DNA from: Diplonema japonicum
Lineage: Eukaryota > Euglenozoa > Diplonemea > Diplonemida > Diplonemidae
Reading direction: 5' to 3'
Length of the DNA stretch: 64,000 bases
Assembly (NCBI GenBank): GCA_964019335.1
Contig: OZ025752.1
Location: 124,001 to 188,000 of the forward strand
The position numbers and the translations under genes are program-made. Below, piece by piece: positions 40,563-51,776 of this stretch. The notes below the pieces were generated by a model, which was not told where the DNA came from, did no database searches, and saw nothing but the letters and a program-made list of their open reading frames with translations. Every line of letters starts with the position of its first letter. Within the stretch, counting starts at the first letter, position 1.

Positions 40563-41876
40563 ATGTCTGACGGATGGGAAGTGCTTGCAGGGATGAGCTC
40601 GTTTAAAGACAGGGATGTGGAGGTGATGTGCGGGGAAGACCCCGACAGCGTGAAAGAGAAGTGCCTTGCCAACGGGTGGGGCGGCTTTGTTCTGCTCAAA
40701 GGACTAGCTCACTGCAAGCTCATGCAACCTGACACACTACGCCGCAAGGCTGTCCCAACAGAAGGGGCCACGTTCTACCTTGCACCCAAGCATGAGATCC
40801 AACGCCACGTCTTCGGCAGTTACGTGGAAAAGGGAGCGGACCCGACATGTTTTACGACCGCTGAAGAATCTTTTGAGAAAATTTTAACACCTACCTACCC
40901 TCCACACGCCCATGATGATTCGGGTAAACTAATCCCGTCCCCACCTGTTAACATTAAACACCCCCCCGAATCGATAGAGGTAGAAGACGGCAAGAAGCCC
41001 ATGCTGAAGCTGACACAGCAGAATGTTCTAATCGCAGCTTCTGATATGTGTTTCAACCACCACCTTCCTCTTGTTTTGACACCTGACGTCATCTGGCTTA
41101 CTGTAGTGAACGGTCTTGCGATGCATGTTAACCAGAACAGCGAAACGCTGCGGTCTAAATTTGTCTCGCATGAGGGCAAGGTTGATCTCAAGGTGGTGTC
41201 TGATCATTTCGTGAAGGGGCAGCACAACGACTGGAAGGAGGTGTTTTCAAAATGGTCTGAAAAGGTTCGGGATCACATCGGGAAGGATGTCCACGAGAAC
41301 CTGTCGCCGCATTTCACCACCACCACACCTGTAACAAGGGCAGCGTCCGAGGTGGTGATGTTGGATGTTGTACAGACCTACTTTACCTACATTGAAATGT
41401 CGTCCTGTGGGATCCCCCAGTTCACGATTGAGGGAAGTATTGACGACTGGCGTAATATGCAGCGGCGGGTTCAAAGATTTCTGGAGATCGATCCTTCCCT
41501 TGAGTGGTGGACGAAACCCGTCGTAAATGTGCTTCGCGAGTTCGAGCTGGCTGCCGAAGGGAACCCCTCGCACGACTTCTGGAGAAGCTGGTACAAGTCC
41601 GACGAACTTTCATCGGGAGAGATCGTGACCGGAAACATAGCCCTGCTGTTCCCCTACACCGTGGGGCGTGGCAGGGTGACTAGGAACGTTTGGAATGAAC
41701 CTATTGCTAGCCCAAGTGAGTATCCTGCATCTCTGTCGAATGTTCCTTTCATCTGGAAATATCATGGCAGGGATATCAGCATGAGGTTCCTCGCTGGGCT
41801 TTTTGGATGCACATATGACAAGACCGATGGGGTGAAACCGGTAGTTGGGTGGGCTGTGGCAGAGGCTTCAAAATGA
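40563..41876 (+). CDS. DUF4419 family protein
   Basis: A single-exon ORF of 437 residues from an ATG preceded by 'gaaaaaaaaaagaaa'. The family is recognised by its central core: 'NVLIAASDMCFNHHLPLVLT' then PDVIW, 'LTVVNGLAMHVNQNSETLRS' then KFVSHEGK, 'HNDWKEVFSKWSEKVRDHIG', 'DVVQTYFTYIEMSSCGIPQF', and 'GSIDDWRNMQRRVQRF' with 'DFWRSWYK' towards the C-terminus. The biochemical role of DUF4419 is unknown. There is no signal peptide or membrane helix. A 22-nt G run ends 100 nt before the ATG, and an inverted repeat boundary of a decayed element ends about 55 nt before it. The next gene begins 249 nt after the stop on the same strand. Confidence 0.9.
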   Translation: MSDGWEVLAGMSSFKDRDVEVMCGEDPDSVKEKCLANGWGGFVLLKGLAHCKLMQPDTLRRKAVPTEGATFYLAPKHEIQRHVFGSYVEKGADPTCFTTAEESFEKILTPTYPPHAHDDSGKLIPSPPVNIKHPPESIEVEDGKKPMLKLTQQNVLIAASDMCFNHHLPLVLTPDVIWLTVVNGLAMHVNQNSETLRSKFVSHEGKVDLKVVSDHFVKGQHNDWKEVFSKWSEKVRDHIGKDVHENLSPHFTTTTPVTRAASEVVMLDVVQTYFTYIEMSSCGIPQFTIEGSIDDWRNMQRRVQRFLEIDPSLEWWTKPVVNVLREFELAAEGNPSHDFWRSWYKSDELSSGEIVTGNIALLFPYTVGRGRVTRNVWNEPIASPSEYPASLSNVPFIWKYHGRDISMRFLAGLFGCTYDKTDGVKPVVGWAVAEASK

Positions 41877-42125
41877 GCCCGACTGCTTTCAATTATTTTT
41901 TTTTTTTGATTTTTTTGGGCTTATAATTACACGGCCCCCATGCACACTGAAATTGTGAAACAATGCAGCATTATCGAGTTCCCCCCCCCCCCCCCCCCCC
42001 CTCTTCCAAAAAATCGATCGAATCGAAGGCTAGACAGCATGCAGTATTTATCCTTCTTGGCTTTGCACAAACTCCAAAAAAAAAAAAAAAAAAAAAAAAA
42101 GCAGGGGAGAGGGGGGGGGAAATAA
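41877..42125. promoter_or_regulatory. Intergenic leader with a 21-nt C tract and an A tract
   Basis: A C run at 41981-42001 ends 124 nt before the next ATG. An A run and a purine stretch (gcaggggagagggggggggaaataa, given here in words: gcag, then G-rich, then aaataa) lead into the start codon. Confidence 0.4.
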
Positions 42126-44360
42126 ATGGACGACAATGCCGGAAACTGCGATGCCGATAACTTCGCCTTCTTCCAAGAAGATAGCGAGCCGGCAAGCAGC
42201 TCCGCAGGGAAGTCCGACGGCAGCCGCCCCTCACCAAAGAGGGCATTCCCTTCCACCTTGAAGCAGTACTCCCAAGGAAAAGGCGTTTCGCTGACAGACG
42301 AGCCCGGCGGCGACGAATTGTTGATTAAAAAAACCGAAAACGGAGGAGAAGGTTTCACGTTAGAACAGTGGGTGACATATGGGTTCACACGACCGTCGAT
42401 ACAGCAACAGAGAAAGCGAAAAAAACAAAACATACAGTGGGGAGAGGACGGAGCGGGTAAGAGAAGGAAACAACAACAGCAGGATTCCAAGCGGTACTAC
42501 CCGGAACTGCGAAAGGGAGCCAGGCAGGATCGGGTCCGCAAGTTTCGGTCAATGATGACGGCTACCGAACACAACTTGTTGCTGCAGCCCAACGGTGCGA
42601 CGCAGCACAGAGAACTGAGCAAGATTTGGGAAACTGAGAAAAAACATTTTTGTACCCACGAAAAAACCACCTCAATGCAGTGCGCGGTCTGCAAGATGTC
42701 CTTCGTGAAAAAACCGCATATCCACCACAACCATCTGTGGATCCTCCCAATGGTCATCGACACCCTACATGAAAAGCAGAACACCATGTTGCAGGACAGT
42801 TCTACCGCCACACCTATGACCCCATGTTCGACGGTGATCAGAAAACACTCAGCACCCTCTGACCCACCGTCAGTTAGTCTTGTAGAGAATCTGGCAATTG
42901 TCGGGACCATCCCACAGTTCCCGAAATGTGGGGTGCCTCCTGAATCTCCCTGCCATCAAATCAGTGTTTTGACGTCTCCGTACGTAAATGTTGGAAACCC
43001 TGCCTCGACTAGTAGCATGTCGGGTGTTTCTAATTTAGTTTTCCCGGCGCAGAAAACTTCAAGCGGTGGGGGGAGCATGGTGCCGGACCCGCCGAATGGG
43101 TTGATACGTTCGAAGGTTCTCCGCAGCTTGCCGGAGGACCGGGAGAAAACAATTTGGAAAAAACCCGTCGGTGTCGACATAACCGAGGACAATGTCGTAA
43201 AGAAATACCTGTTGGACCACCCCGGTGAGATCGACATTGTTACCAGCCCATCAAGCCTGGGGGAGATTATGTCCGGCGGTTCAAATCCGATTTTTTTAAA
43301 GCTCAGCGTGAAGGAAGGCAGCGACACAATGTACATTGGTAGGCCCATCCGAGGCGGGCCTCAGCGGCCGAGGGAACTGAACACCAGGTACTTCAAAACA
43401 GCGCTTCTTTCCGACGGTGCCGTGCTCTCCGTCACGCATGACATAGCGACGTTGCCAGGCTTCGCAGGACACAAGCATACCAGCACGACACAAGGCGAGA
43501 CTTGGGACCCAGACTCATCCTCTGAAGAAGGCGAAGGGAAGCCACCCACAACCGTGAGACCGGCTGAGAACGACAGTTTGTACGGGTGCTATACGTACAA
43601 TTTATATGACATAGGTGGCTTGAAGATGCTGGTTAGAGGAAAGGTTTGCGACATTTTTTTTTTTTTATTTTAAAAAAAAACTCCCCATTCACAAGATCGA
43701 CTGCAGCAGCAATGGGACACATGCAGTTGTAAGGGCGCACATGGAATACAACACCAAGACGAATATTTTGGTATAAGAAAGAAAAAAAAAAAAAAAAAAA
43801 AAAAGGGAACGCCTGATGACCGTTCGTACCACTCGCTCGAAAAACTGCCGGAAAATGAAATTCTTCGTATATGGGCGGCATTGAAGTTTCGTGGCGGGGG
43901 TGCCCTTCAGTGTTTGTTGGGGAGGGTGAACGCGTTTACATCTGCAGTCCTTGACTGGGAAACTTACACCGTAAGCGGCATAGAAACCCAGGTCAACACT
44001 GGTACTCACCTGCAAATGCTGTCTGATGTTCTTAAATCAGTGCGGCAGACCATGCAGGATACCCTATCAGGAGGGGACCACTACCTCAGCCTCATCGGGG
44101 CGGCAGCCAACATTTATGCACCCTCCGAAAAAGGCACTACTATAAGAGAGCTTGCAAAGCCCAAGCCCCCTGCGTCTTCGCTTGATGAAGCCGATTTCAA
44201 CCATTCCGGGTACTGGTACCGGGAGCCCGGGCAGCTTCCTGCTACGTTCCCCGTCGCGACGCGGCACAACTTCCCAAAGCTGTTCCGAAACAGCCCCGAT
44301 GAACCCGAGGCGTGTTCGCAGCGATACTCCAGTGAAGGCGGTGCTGTGGTACGGGTTTGA
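42126..44360 (+). CDS. ICE2/NARG2-like protein (little elongation complex subunit 2 C-terminal domain)
   Basis: Exons 42126-43643, 43696-43770 and 43806-44360 join in phase 0 (introns 52 and 35 nt) to give 715 residues. The C-terminal 230 residues resemble the NARG2_C domain. In order they are: 'YNLYDIGGLKMLVRGKI', 'AHMEYNTKTNI', 'LPENEILRIWAALKF', 'GRVNAFTSAVLDWE', and 'HLQMLSDVLKSVRQTM' with 'GGDHYLSLIGAAANIYAPS'. The match is continuous only after both introns are removed. In animals ICE2 is part of the little elongation complex that helps RNA polymerase II transcribe snRNA genes, so a nuclear role is inferred. The N-terminus is basic, with 'QRKRKKQN' (NLS-like). Residues about 190-206 have a Cys/His cluster (CAVCKMSF, HIHHNHLW) that could bind zinc. 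The domain assignment is from memory of the family. Confidence 0.68.
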
Positions 44361-44537
44361 AAAAAAAGAAAAAGAAAAGTTTTTTTTTTTTTTTTTATGG
44401 GGATTTTTTTTTTCCTGCACGTAATTGTCATCAACAAAAAAAAAAGTTCCCCCCCCTCCCCTTCGCTGCAAAAAAAAAAGTAAAAAAAAAAAAAAAAAAG
44501 AGAACGGGGTGGGAGGGGGAAGGACACAACACACAAG
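44361..44537. other. Short homopolymer spacer
   Basis: T run, A runs and 'cccccctcccc' about 80 nt before the next ATG. No other feature is seen. Confidence 0.5.
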
Positions 44538-45761
44538 ATGACGACTTCGCAAAGCCCCATGCATTTCAACATCAACATCAACCTCGACAAGAAGGGTCGG
44601 GTTGCCAATGGTTCGTCTGCAAGAGAAGCCTCGAAAAGCAGCGCCGGTGCCGCAGGAGAAAGCGCGGCGGCGTCCCCGCCTAGATACACTTCGGGCGGCT
44701 TCTTCGGAGGCGGCGCACAGCAGCAACAACAACAACAACAACAACAACAACACCTCTCACCGCACACCTCCTACCAGTTCGACCAGTCCCAATCGCAGCT
44801 CAGGGAGCTGTACTCCAAGTTTTCCCTGTACCAGCAAAAACACGCTGAAACAGAGGCGGAACTGGCCGAATCACGCACGCAGCTATTACGAAAACACGAA
44901 GAAGTCCTGGCAAGGGACCAGATCATAGGTGTTCTGACACACACGATCAAGATGAAAGATCATGAGGCCGAGGTGAGAAGCGAGGAAAACCGCCGCCTTC
45001 GAAATGATCTTGAACATCGTGGTGCTGTTCAGCACAATCCGTCAGGAGAGGTGGCACAGTTGCGGCAGACAGTCAAGGACATGCACAGTGCCATGCAGAA
45101 CGACATTGCGATTCGAGACAAGGTTATCAACGAGCAACTTGCTGTCATGAAGAACATGATGAAGAAAATCGGTGCGAACAACAGCCAGGCCACGACGCCG
45201 CGGCCGTCTATCGGACTTCCCCCATCAGGCCCACCGTCGACAAGAGGAGGTTACCAACCCACTCCTGTCGTTCACCCATCCGACCGTTTAAACACAGCTA
45301 TAGAAATCCCAAACCAAGAGCTTTCTTTAGAAAACCTAATGTCGCGTACCCTTGACGGTGGTAAACCTCAGTCAAGGGTAGGTTCTGCCAGTCCTTCACA
45401 CAATTCTATTATGATGTCGGAGGAGGTGTCGGTGGTGACCGGGGGTGGGAGTAAAAAGAATAGTATCGCGTCGTTGGCTGCAGAGATATCTGAAAGGTTG
45501 AGCGAAACCCGCCCACCGCCCACCCCCCCTGCCACCAAGGTCAACACTGCCATCGAGATGCCTGTGGACACCATTGACATCGACCAGCTGTCAGCTCGTA
45601 GTCTTACAAACTATGCTAGTCGTGCAACGTTATCGCGGCATGCCAGCCGCACGAGCCAGCAGGTCCCGAGCACTCCAGCATCTGCGGTTCCGCCTGCTGG
45701 TAAGCCAAACACCGCGATTCAGATACCTGGTGAGGAGGTTGAAATTGGGTCTCAGTGGTAG
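44538..45761 (+). CDS. Coiled-coil protein with poly-Q and NTAI motifs, unknown
   Basis: A single-exon ORF of 407 residues. Residues about 55-75 include a run of ten Gln. Residues about 85-215 are coiled coil ('LRELYSKFSLYQQKHAETEA', 'VRSEENRRLRNDLEH', 'IRDKVINEQLAVMKNMMKKI'). The C-terminal 190 residues are Ser/Pro/Thr-rich and carry three copies of a short motif: NTAIEIPNQELSLENLMSRT, NTAIEMPVDTIDIDQLSARS and NTAIQIPGEEVEIGSQ. Each resembles a linear peptide that binds a partner. There is no membrane segment. The third motif lies at the stop codon, so a further exon downstream cannot be ruled out. The function is unknown. Confidence 0.78.
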   Translation: MTTSQSPMHFNININLDKKGRVANGSSAREASKSSAGAAGESAAASPPRYTSGGFFGGGAQQQQQQQQQQQHLSPHTSYQFDQSQSQLRELYSKFSLYQQKHAETEAELAESRTQLLRKHEEVLARDQIIGVLTHTIKMKDHEAEVRSEENRRLRNDLEHRGAVQHNPSGEVAQLRQTVKDMHSAMQNDIAIRDKVINEQLAVMKNMMKKIGANNSQATTPRPSIGLPPSGPPSTRGGYQPTPVVHPSDRLNTAIEIPNQELSLENLMSRTLDGGKPQSRVGSASPSHNSIMMSEEVSVVTGGGSKKNSIASLAAEISERLSETRPPPTPPATKVNTAIEMPVDTIDIDQLSARSLTNYASRATLSRHASRTSQQVPSTPASAVPPAGKPNTAIQIPGEEVEIGSQW

Positions 45762-46060
45762 GGGGGGAAGAAAAAGAAAGGAAGGAAAAAAAGAAAAAGA
45801 ACCATATTCGGAACAAAAATTGTACAATGGGAGCAAAGAGGAAAAAGAAAAAAAGAAGAAAGAATTAAAAAAAAAAAAGATTAATGTAAACGTGCAAAAA
45901 GTGTGTAACCACCAAACCGCTCCCCCCCCCCCCCCCCCCTTCGCTTTCCCCCCGCATTTTGTTGTTGTATTTTCTGTTTTCTTTTTTTTTTTTACAAAAA
46001 AAAAATCATTTTTGCTTTTTTTTTTTTTATTAAAAAAAGAGGGGGAGGGGGTAAATAATA
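45762..46060. promoter_or_regulatory. Intergenic leader with an 18-nt C tract
   Basis: A C run at 45922-45939 ends 121 nt before the ATG at 46061. T and A runs follow. No stop codon occurs in one frame from 45574 to 46245 (see the entry for the next gene). Confidence 0.4.
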
Positions 46061-47824
46061 ATGCTAGACCCCGCTCCAACACCGCTTCAAAACAGAATCT
46101 TCAAGACAGAGATCGCATCGACTACGGGAAGCGACACTCACGCGAGGAGGTGGAGCGCAAGCTCGCGGAGACTTCAATGCAAGCTGCCGTCCATCAAACC
46201 CTCCGGACTGAGCGGATACACTACATATCGAAACACTGCTCTTAAAGAGGCAGCTTCGCGCACAATCAACATTGAATGCGAAGAGAAACAAAGGGGCCAC
46301 CGAGTACTAGAAGCTCGCGCAGACGGAGCAAAAAAAATTGCAGAAGATCTTACGATACTACAAGAGTGCCTGGAGACCCTCAAGAGGGACAAGGACCTCA
46401 GCGAAGGCATCGCTCCTATCCCAGCACTACGCACTTCAAACACACAAAATCAACATGGTGGAAGAATAACATCGAAGCAGCACAAGGCGGTCCGGCAGAA
46501 ATTCGAGACTAGACCAGCGGGACGGGCAGTAGCTCATGAGGTGAAGCTTTTCATATTAGAGGTGAAGAAGAACCCTGCAAAACTACATGAGCTTTCGCAA
46601 CGGTGCTTGCAGTACATAGCAGAAAGGAACATGAACAAGAGGGAGAACTCGCTTCTCCAAACAGATTTTATCACCACAAACAGAGACGTCTTTCACTTAG
46701 CCAATCAGACTACCGCTGACAAGTTACTTTACATCAAACAACAGTCAGCTTTGCAACAAGTTAAAGCCGAACAAGTTCGCCACCAACGGGTCGACCGTTT
46801 CATGAGCTCCCAAGCAACAAAATCGAATCGGCTCGCGAAGAAGCTGAATCACATAGCACTGTTGACAGGGACCATGTCGCCGAGACAAGCCATCGAAGCC
46901 ACCACCGCACACCTTTGGTTCCCTGTTCTTTCACAGTGGTTCTGTGTCAACGCGTGTCTGCGAGTTGTTCTGGAATGCAGAAACAACAACGAGAAAAGTT
47001 TAATGCAGCAAAAGATCAGAGCGGTCAACACCTTGGAAAACTGGTGGGGGAAATTCATGTTGAAGCGGAACAAAGGCCTTCTTCGCGTCAGGGGGTTCAT
47101 TTCGAAAAGGGTTGCACCGTGGAAAACAAAAGCGAAGAACAAAGCCCTAGCGCGGAACTACCTTCTCATCGCGCAGTTCATCAAAGACTGGGCACAGTCG
47201 AAGAAGGTTGTCACCGCCACATCAATGTTCTTGAAACAAACCCGACACCTGCAAAAATGGTGGAAGAAAGTAATTCTGACTCGACGTTCAAGAAAGAGAA
47301 TGTGGCTGATGCAGTGGCTTAGATTTGAAGAGGCACAACGGCACAACCACGATGTGGCTGCGTCAAAGGCGATCAAGCGTCACAAGGTAGGCGAAGCTTT
47401 GGTTCCCCACCCTCCTGTTAATCACAAGCGGCCGGGTAAGCCTAAACTGCTCCCCCGCAGAGCCAATCTCGATATTACTCTGTATAAAGAAATCGTTGGC
47501 GGCCCTGCCATCAGGAGTGAGGTCAAAGAAGCCGCCATCCACCGAGAAGTCATAATCATGGGGAAGAAGCACCTCCGCAAGATAGCCGCTCATGAAGCGG
47601 AGTTAGAGAACCACCATGAGCACGTACGGCAGCTCAAGCGGCGGCACGCCGCCACCAAGAAGGTCACGCCCGACATCGAAGACCTTGTTCTGCCCCCTGC
47701 CCCAGTGCGTCCCATCCACCCCTGCTTGCTCCCGTTCACCGACTTGGCACGGATCGTGGAGGTGACCACAAGAAAGGCCACCACAGAGATCCAAAACAAG
47801 GTTAAAAAATCGATGGTTTGTTGA
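46061..47824 (+). CDS. Basic helical protein with W-rich (SFI1-like) repeats; N-terminus uncertain
   Basis: The ORF has 587 codons from 46061. From about 46210 onward the frame is clearly protein-like: coiled coil (residues about 60-240), then about residues 285-430 with spaced aromatic motifs ('TLENWWGKFMLKRNKG', 'FIKDWAQSKKV', 'HLQKWWKKVILTRRSRKRMW'). These resemble centrin-binding SFI1-type repeats or degenerate IQ helices. The C-terminus is basic and ends shortly before the MetH leader. The first 50 or so residues in this frame look like a shadow, while the frame open to 46245 reads 'QDRDRIDYGKRHSREEVERK' and 'LAETSMQAAVHQTL', which is more protein-like. A frameshift (real or from assembly) near 46200 or an unrecognised splice is possible, so the true start may differ. 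A cytoskeletal or basal-body role is a guess. Confidence 0.7.
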   Translation: MLDPAPTPLQNRIFKTEIASTTGSDTHARRWSASSRRLQCKLPSIKPSGLSGYTTYRNTALKEAASRTINIECEEKQRGHRVLEARADGAKKIAEDLTILQECLETLKRDKDLSEGIAPIPALRTSNTQNQHGGRITSKQHKAVRQKFETRPAGRAVAHEVKLFILEVKKNPAKLHELSQRCLQYIAERNMNKRENSLLQTDFITTNRDVFHLANQTTADKLLYIKQQSALQQVKAEQVRHQRVDRFMSSQATKSNRLAKKLNHIALLTGTMSPRQAIEATTAHLWFPVLSQWFCVNACLRVVLECRNNNEKSLMQQKIRAVNTLENWWGKFMLKRNKGLLRVRGFISKRVAPWKTKAKNKALARNYLLIAQFIKDWAQSKKVVTATSMFLKQTRHLQKWWKKVILTRRSRKRMWLMQWLRFEEAQRHNHDVAASKAIKRHKVGEALVPHPPVNHKRPGKPKLLPRRANLDITLYKEIVGGPAIRSEVKEAAIHREVIIMGKKHLRKIAAHEAELENHHEHVRQLKRRHAATKKVTPDIEDLVLPPAPVRPIHPCLLPFTDLARIVEVTTRKATTEIQNKVKKSMVC

Positions 47825-47982
47825 TTTTTTTTTTCTTTTTCTTTTTTTCAAGAGAAAAAAAAAAAACTCCATTTTTATCCCCTTCCCCCCCCCCCCCCCC
47901 CCCCGTGCATTTTTTTCTCCTGCATTTTCTTTACCGGAAAAAAAAATTTTTTTTTATAGGTAGGGGAAAAAAAAAAAAGAAA
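47825..47982. promoter_or_regulatory. MetH leader: C tract, T tract plus TAG, A tract
   Basis: A C run at 47885-47904 lies 78 nt before the ATG. 'tttttttttatag' then resembles a splice or trans-splice acceptor about 24 nt before the ATG. An A-rich run leads directly into the start. Confidence 0.5.
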
Positions 47983-49775
47983 ATGACGCAGTTCTCGGAG
48001 CCTATCTTCGCAGAGCTCAACAAGCTGTACTCTGAGAGGATTGTGCTTCTCGATGGTGCGACGGGGACGGAGCTGCAGAGCTACAAGCTCGAGGAGGAGG
48101 ACTTCAGGGGCGAGGAGTTCAAGGACTGGCCCTGCGACGTCAAGGGCAACAACGATCTTCTGTGCCTGACAAAGCCCGACCTCATCAAGAAGGTGCACAA
48201 AGACTACATGTACGCTGGCGCGGATCTCATCGAGACAAACACGTTCAACTCGACCACCATCTCGATGGCTGACTACCAGATGGAGAGCCTTGTCACAAGA
48301 CTGAACGTAGAAGCCGCGAGAATCGCCAGGGAAGCCGCGGATGAAATCGAGGCAGAGACGGGTGTCAAGAGGTACGTTTGCGGTGCTGTGGGCCCCACCA
48401 ACAGAACCTGCTCGATCTCACCATCTGTCGAGAAGCCGGAGTTTCGTAACATAACGTACGACCAGCTCGTTGAAGCGTACGTCCAGCAGATCCACGGGCT
48501 TCTTGACGGAGGTGCTGACATCCTCCTCATCGAGACCATCTTCGACACTTTGAACGCAAAGGCCGCTCTCTTCGCCGCCAACACCACCCTCGAAAAACGA
48601 GGCAAGCGTGTCCCCATCATGATCTCTGGAACCATTACCGACGCGTCCGGGCGTACGCTCTCCGGGCAGACCGTCGATGCATTCTACACCTCAATGCGAC
48701 ATGGTGAGATCTTCTCTATCGGGTTGAACTGCGCGCTTGGTACCGAAGCCATGCGCCCACATATTGCACGTCTTGCAGAGATCGGTGAAGAATGGGTGTC
48801 TGCGTACCCGAACGCGGGTCTTCCCAATGCAATGGGAGAGTACGACCAGACCCCTGAGGAGATGGCGGGTGAGTTGCTGGACTTCATGGACAGCCAGCTT
48901 ATCAACATGGTCGGCGGCTGCTGCGGGTCGCGTCCTGCGCACATCGCCGCCATTAAGAAAGCGACGGAAGGGAAGAAACCCCGTGCTAAAGGTGAGCGCA
49001 ACAACACCATGGTTCTATCCGGTCTGGAACGCCTTGTAGTGAACAAGGACACCGGTTTCCTAAACATCGGTGAGAGGTGCAACATCGCAGGTTCCCTGAA
49101 GTTCAAGAGGCTCATCAAGAACAACGACTACGACGCTGCAATGGCCATCGCGAGGGAACAGGTGGAGAGCGGTGCCACCATCATCGATTTCAACCTTGAC
49201 GACGGTCTTATCGACGGTGAGCAGGCTATCACAAAGCTTATCAACCTCTGCGTGTCTGACCCTGACATCAGCAAGGTCCCTTTCATGGTCGACTCGTCCA
49301 ACTTCGCTGTGATCGAAGCCGGGTTGAAATGCGTTCAAGGAAAGTGCATTGTCAACTCCCTCTCCCTCAAGGGTGGTGAGGAAGCCTTCATCGAGCAAGC
49401 CAGGCTTGTCAAGAAGTACGGTGCTGCCGTTGTTGTCATGGCATTCGACGAGGATGGTCAGGCTGCCGACGAAGCCGACAAGATCCGTATTTGCAAGCGT
49501 GCGTACGATTTGATCACCGGGCCTAAGGTCAGGTTCCCCCCTGAGGACGTCATCTTTGACCCCAACGTGCTGACGATCGCGACCGGTCTTGAGGAGCACA
49601 ACAACTACGCCGTTGACTTCATGAACGCGACGAAGTGGATCAAGGAAAACCTGCCCCACGCTAAGGTGTCCGGCGGTCTGTCGAACCTGTCCTTCTCCTT
49701 CCGTGGTGTCGAGGCCATCCGCCAACCGATGCACTCGATCTTCCTTTACTACGCCATCAGAGAGTATGCTTTAAC

Positions 49776-49806
<31 letters not shown>

Positions 49807-51776
49807 GTTGCGGTTTTGACATGGCCATCGTGAACGCGGGAACTATGCCTGTGTACACTGACATTGACGAGGAGATTATCAGGCTTTGCGAAGCGGCGAT
49901 CTTCAACAAGCAGGACATTGGGGACGGGCGTACTGCCACCGAGGCACTCACCGAGCTCGCCGACACCCTCCGCTCGAAGAAGGGAACCGTCGAAAAGGTC
50001 ACCGAGGAATGGCGTACAAAACCCGTCGCTGAGCGTCTTTCCCACGCTCTTGTGAAGGGCATTGTCGAGTTCATCACGGACGACGTGGAGCTCTGCAGGC
50101 TCGATAAAGAAACCTACCCAAAATGTCTACACATCATCGAAGGCCCTCTCATGTCCGGGATGTCTATTGTGGGTGATCTCTTCGGCTCAGGGAAAATGTT
50201 CTTACCGCAGGTCATCAAGTCCGCCCGTGTTATGAAGAAGGCAGTTGGCCATTTAATCCCATTCATGGAGGAAGAGAAGCTTGCCTCCGGTTCAGCGGGT
50301 GCTTCCACATCGCAGGGAAAGGTCGTCTTAGCCACCGTTAAGGGCGACGTCCATGACATTGGTAAGAATATAGTAGGTGTTGTGTTGGGGTGCAACAACT
50401 ATGAGATCATCGATCTTGGTGTTATGACACCGATGCCAAAGATCATGCAGGCTATTGAAGAACACAAACCGGAAATTGTAGGATTGTCCGGGCTGATCAC
50501 ACCGTCGCTCGACGAGATGGTTACAGTTGCCAAGGAATTCAAGAGGAGAAAGATCGACATCCCGCTTCTTATCGGTGGCGCCACCACATCGAAAATGCAC
50601 ACCGCCGTGAAACTATCCCCTCAGTACGCGAACACAATTCACGTTCTTGACGCGTCAAAATCCGTTGTAGTCTGTGGGTCTCTCATTGGCCATACAAAGG
50701 AGGAATTCTTAGAAGACACTGTTGACATGTATGAGGAGATGCGTGACGAGTACTGGGCGGGGATCAAGGACAGAAAGTATCTCAAGATCGAACAAGCTCG
50801 TGACAAGAAGCTGGTCATCGATTTCAAAGCGTCGCCGCCTGTTTGCAAACCGAAGTTCCTCGGTTCCAAGATTTACGAGTACGACCTTGAACAGGTTGTC
50901 CCGTTCATCGATTGGAACCCGTTTTTCCAGGTCTGGCAGATTCGTGGAAAGTACCCGAACAGAGGGTACCCCAAATTGTTCAACTGTCCGGAGGTTGGCG
51001 AGGAAGCCAAAAAGCTATTCGACGACGCCACGAAGCTCCTCGATAAAATCTGCAAGGACAAATCCCTCAAACTGAAGGGTATCGTGTCGTTCTTCCCTGT
51101 GAACAGCGACGGTGACGACATCAAAGTGTACAAGGACGACACGAGGGAGGAAGTCGTTGAAACATTCCTCGGGCTTAGACAGCAGGTTCAGAAGGACACC
51201 ACAGAGCCTTACTACGCTTTGGGTGACTTTATCGCCCCTCCTGGAACGCCCGATTACCTTGGACAGTTGGTTTGCGCTTGCTTTGGGTGCCAGGATCTTG
51301 TCGATACTTTCAAGGCCGACAACGACGACTACGGGATCATCATGGCTGAAGCTCTTGCCGACCGTCTTGCTGAGGGTTATGCTGAGGTTCTTCACCGTGA
51401 CATTAGAAGGGACTACTGGGGTTACGAGACAGCTCCAGAACAGAGTGCCGATGACCTTATCAAGCAGGCTTATAAGGGAATTCGGCCCGCGCCTGGTTAC
51501 CCGTCGCAACCTGACCATAATGAAAAATCGAAGATGTGGGCGCTGGCGCCGGTTAAAGATGACACTGGTATTGAGTTGACAGAGTCGTTGGCAATGTTGC
51601 CCGCTGCATCTGTATCTGCAATTGTTTTCGGCCACCCTGATTCCGTGTACTTTGGTGTCGGAAAAATCCAGAAGGACCAGGTTGCCGACTACGCGAAGCG
51701 GCGCAACGTTACTACAGAACAATGTGAGCACGACCTTGGCTTCACTGCCCTTGCGTACGACCCAGAGGGGAACTGA
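47983..51776 (+). CDS. metH: Cobalamin-dependent methionine synthase
   Basis: It transfers a methyl group from 5-methyltetrahydrofolate through cob(I)alamin to homocysteine, giving methionine. Exons 47983-49763 and 49808-51776 (intron 44 nt, poly-A) join in phase 2 to give 1249 residues, the full length of the family. The homocysteine domain (about 1-325) has the zinc cysteines in 'GLNCALG' and '[11 protein letters not shown]'. The folate domain (about 345-620) has '[17 protein letters not shown]' and 'PFMVDSS', and its end '[15 protein letters not shown]' is formed across the splice. The cap and cobalamin domain carries '[13 protein letters not shown]' (DxHxxG, His near residue 775) and '[14 protein letters not shown]'. 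The C-terminal activation domain has '[15 protein letters not shown]' near 1152 for AdoMet binding. All key residues are present, so the gene looks functional, and the cell should need or import vitamin B12. Confidence 0.97.

Noticed and set aside
44067-44767. Minus-strand frames of over 200 codons
   Set aside because: They are antisense to the ICE2-like exon and the poly-Q gene, and contain long homopolymer translations.
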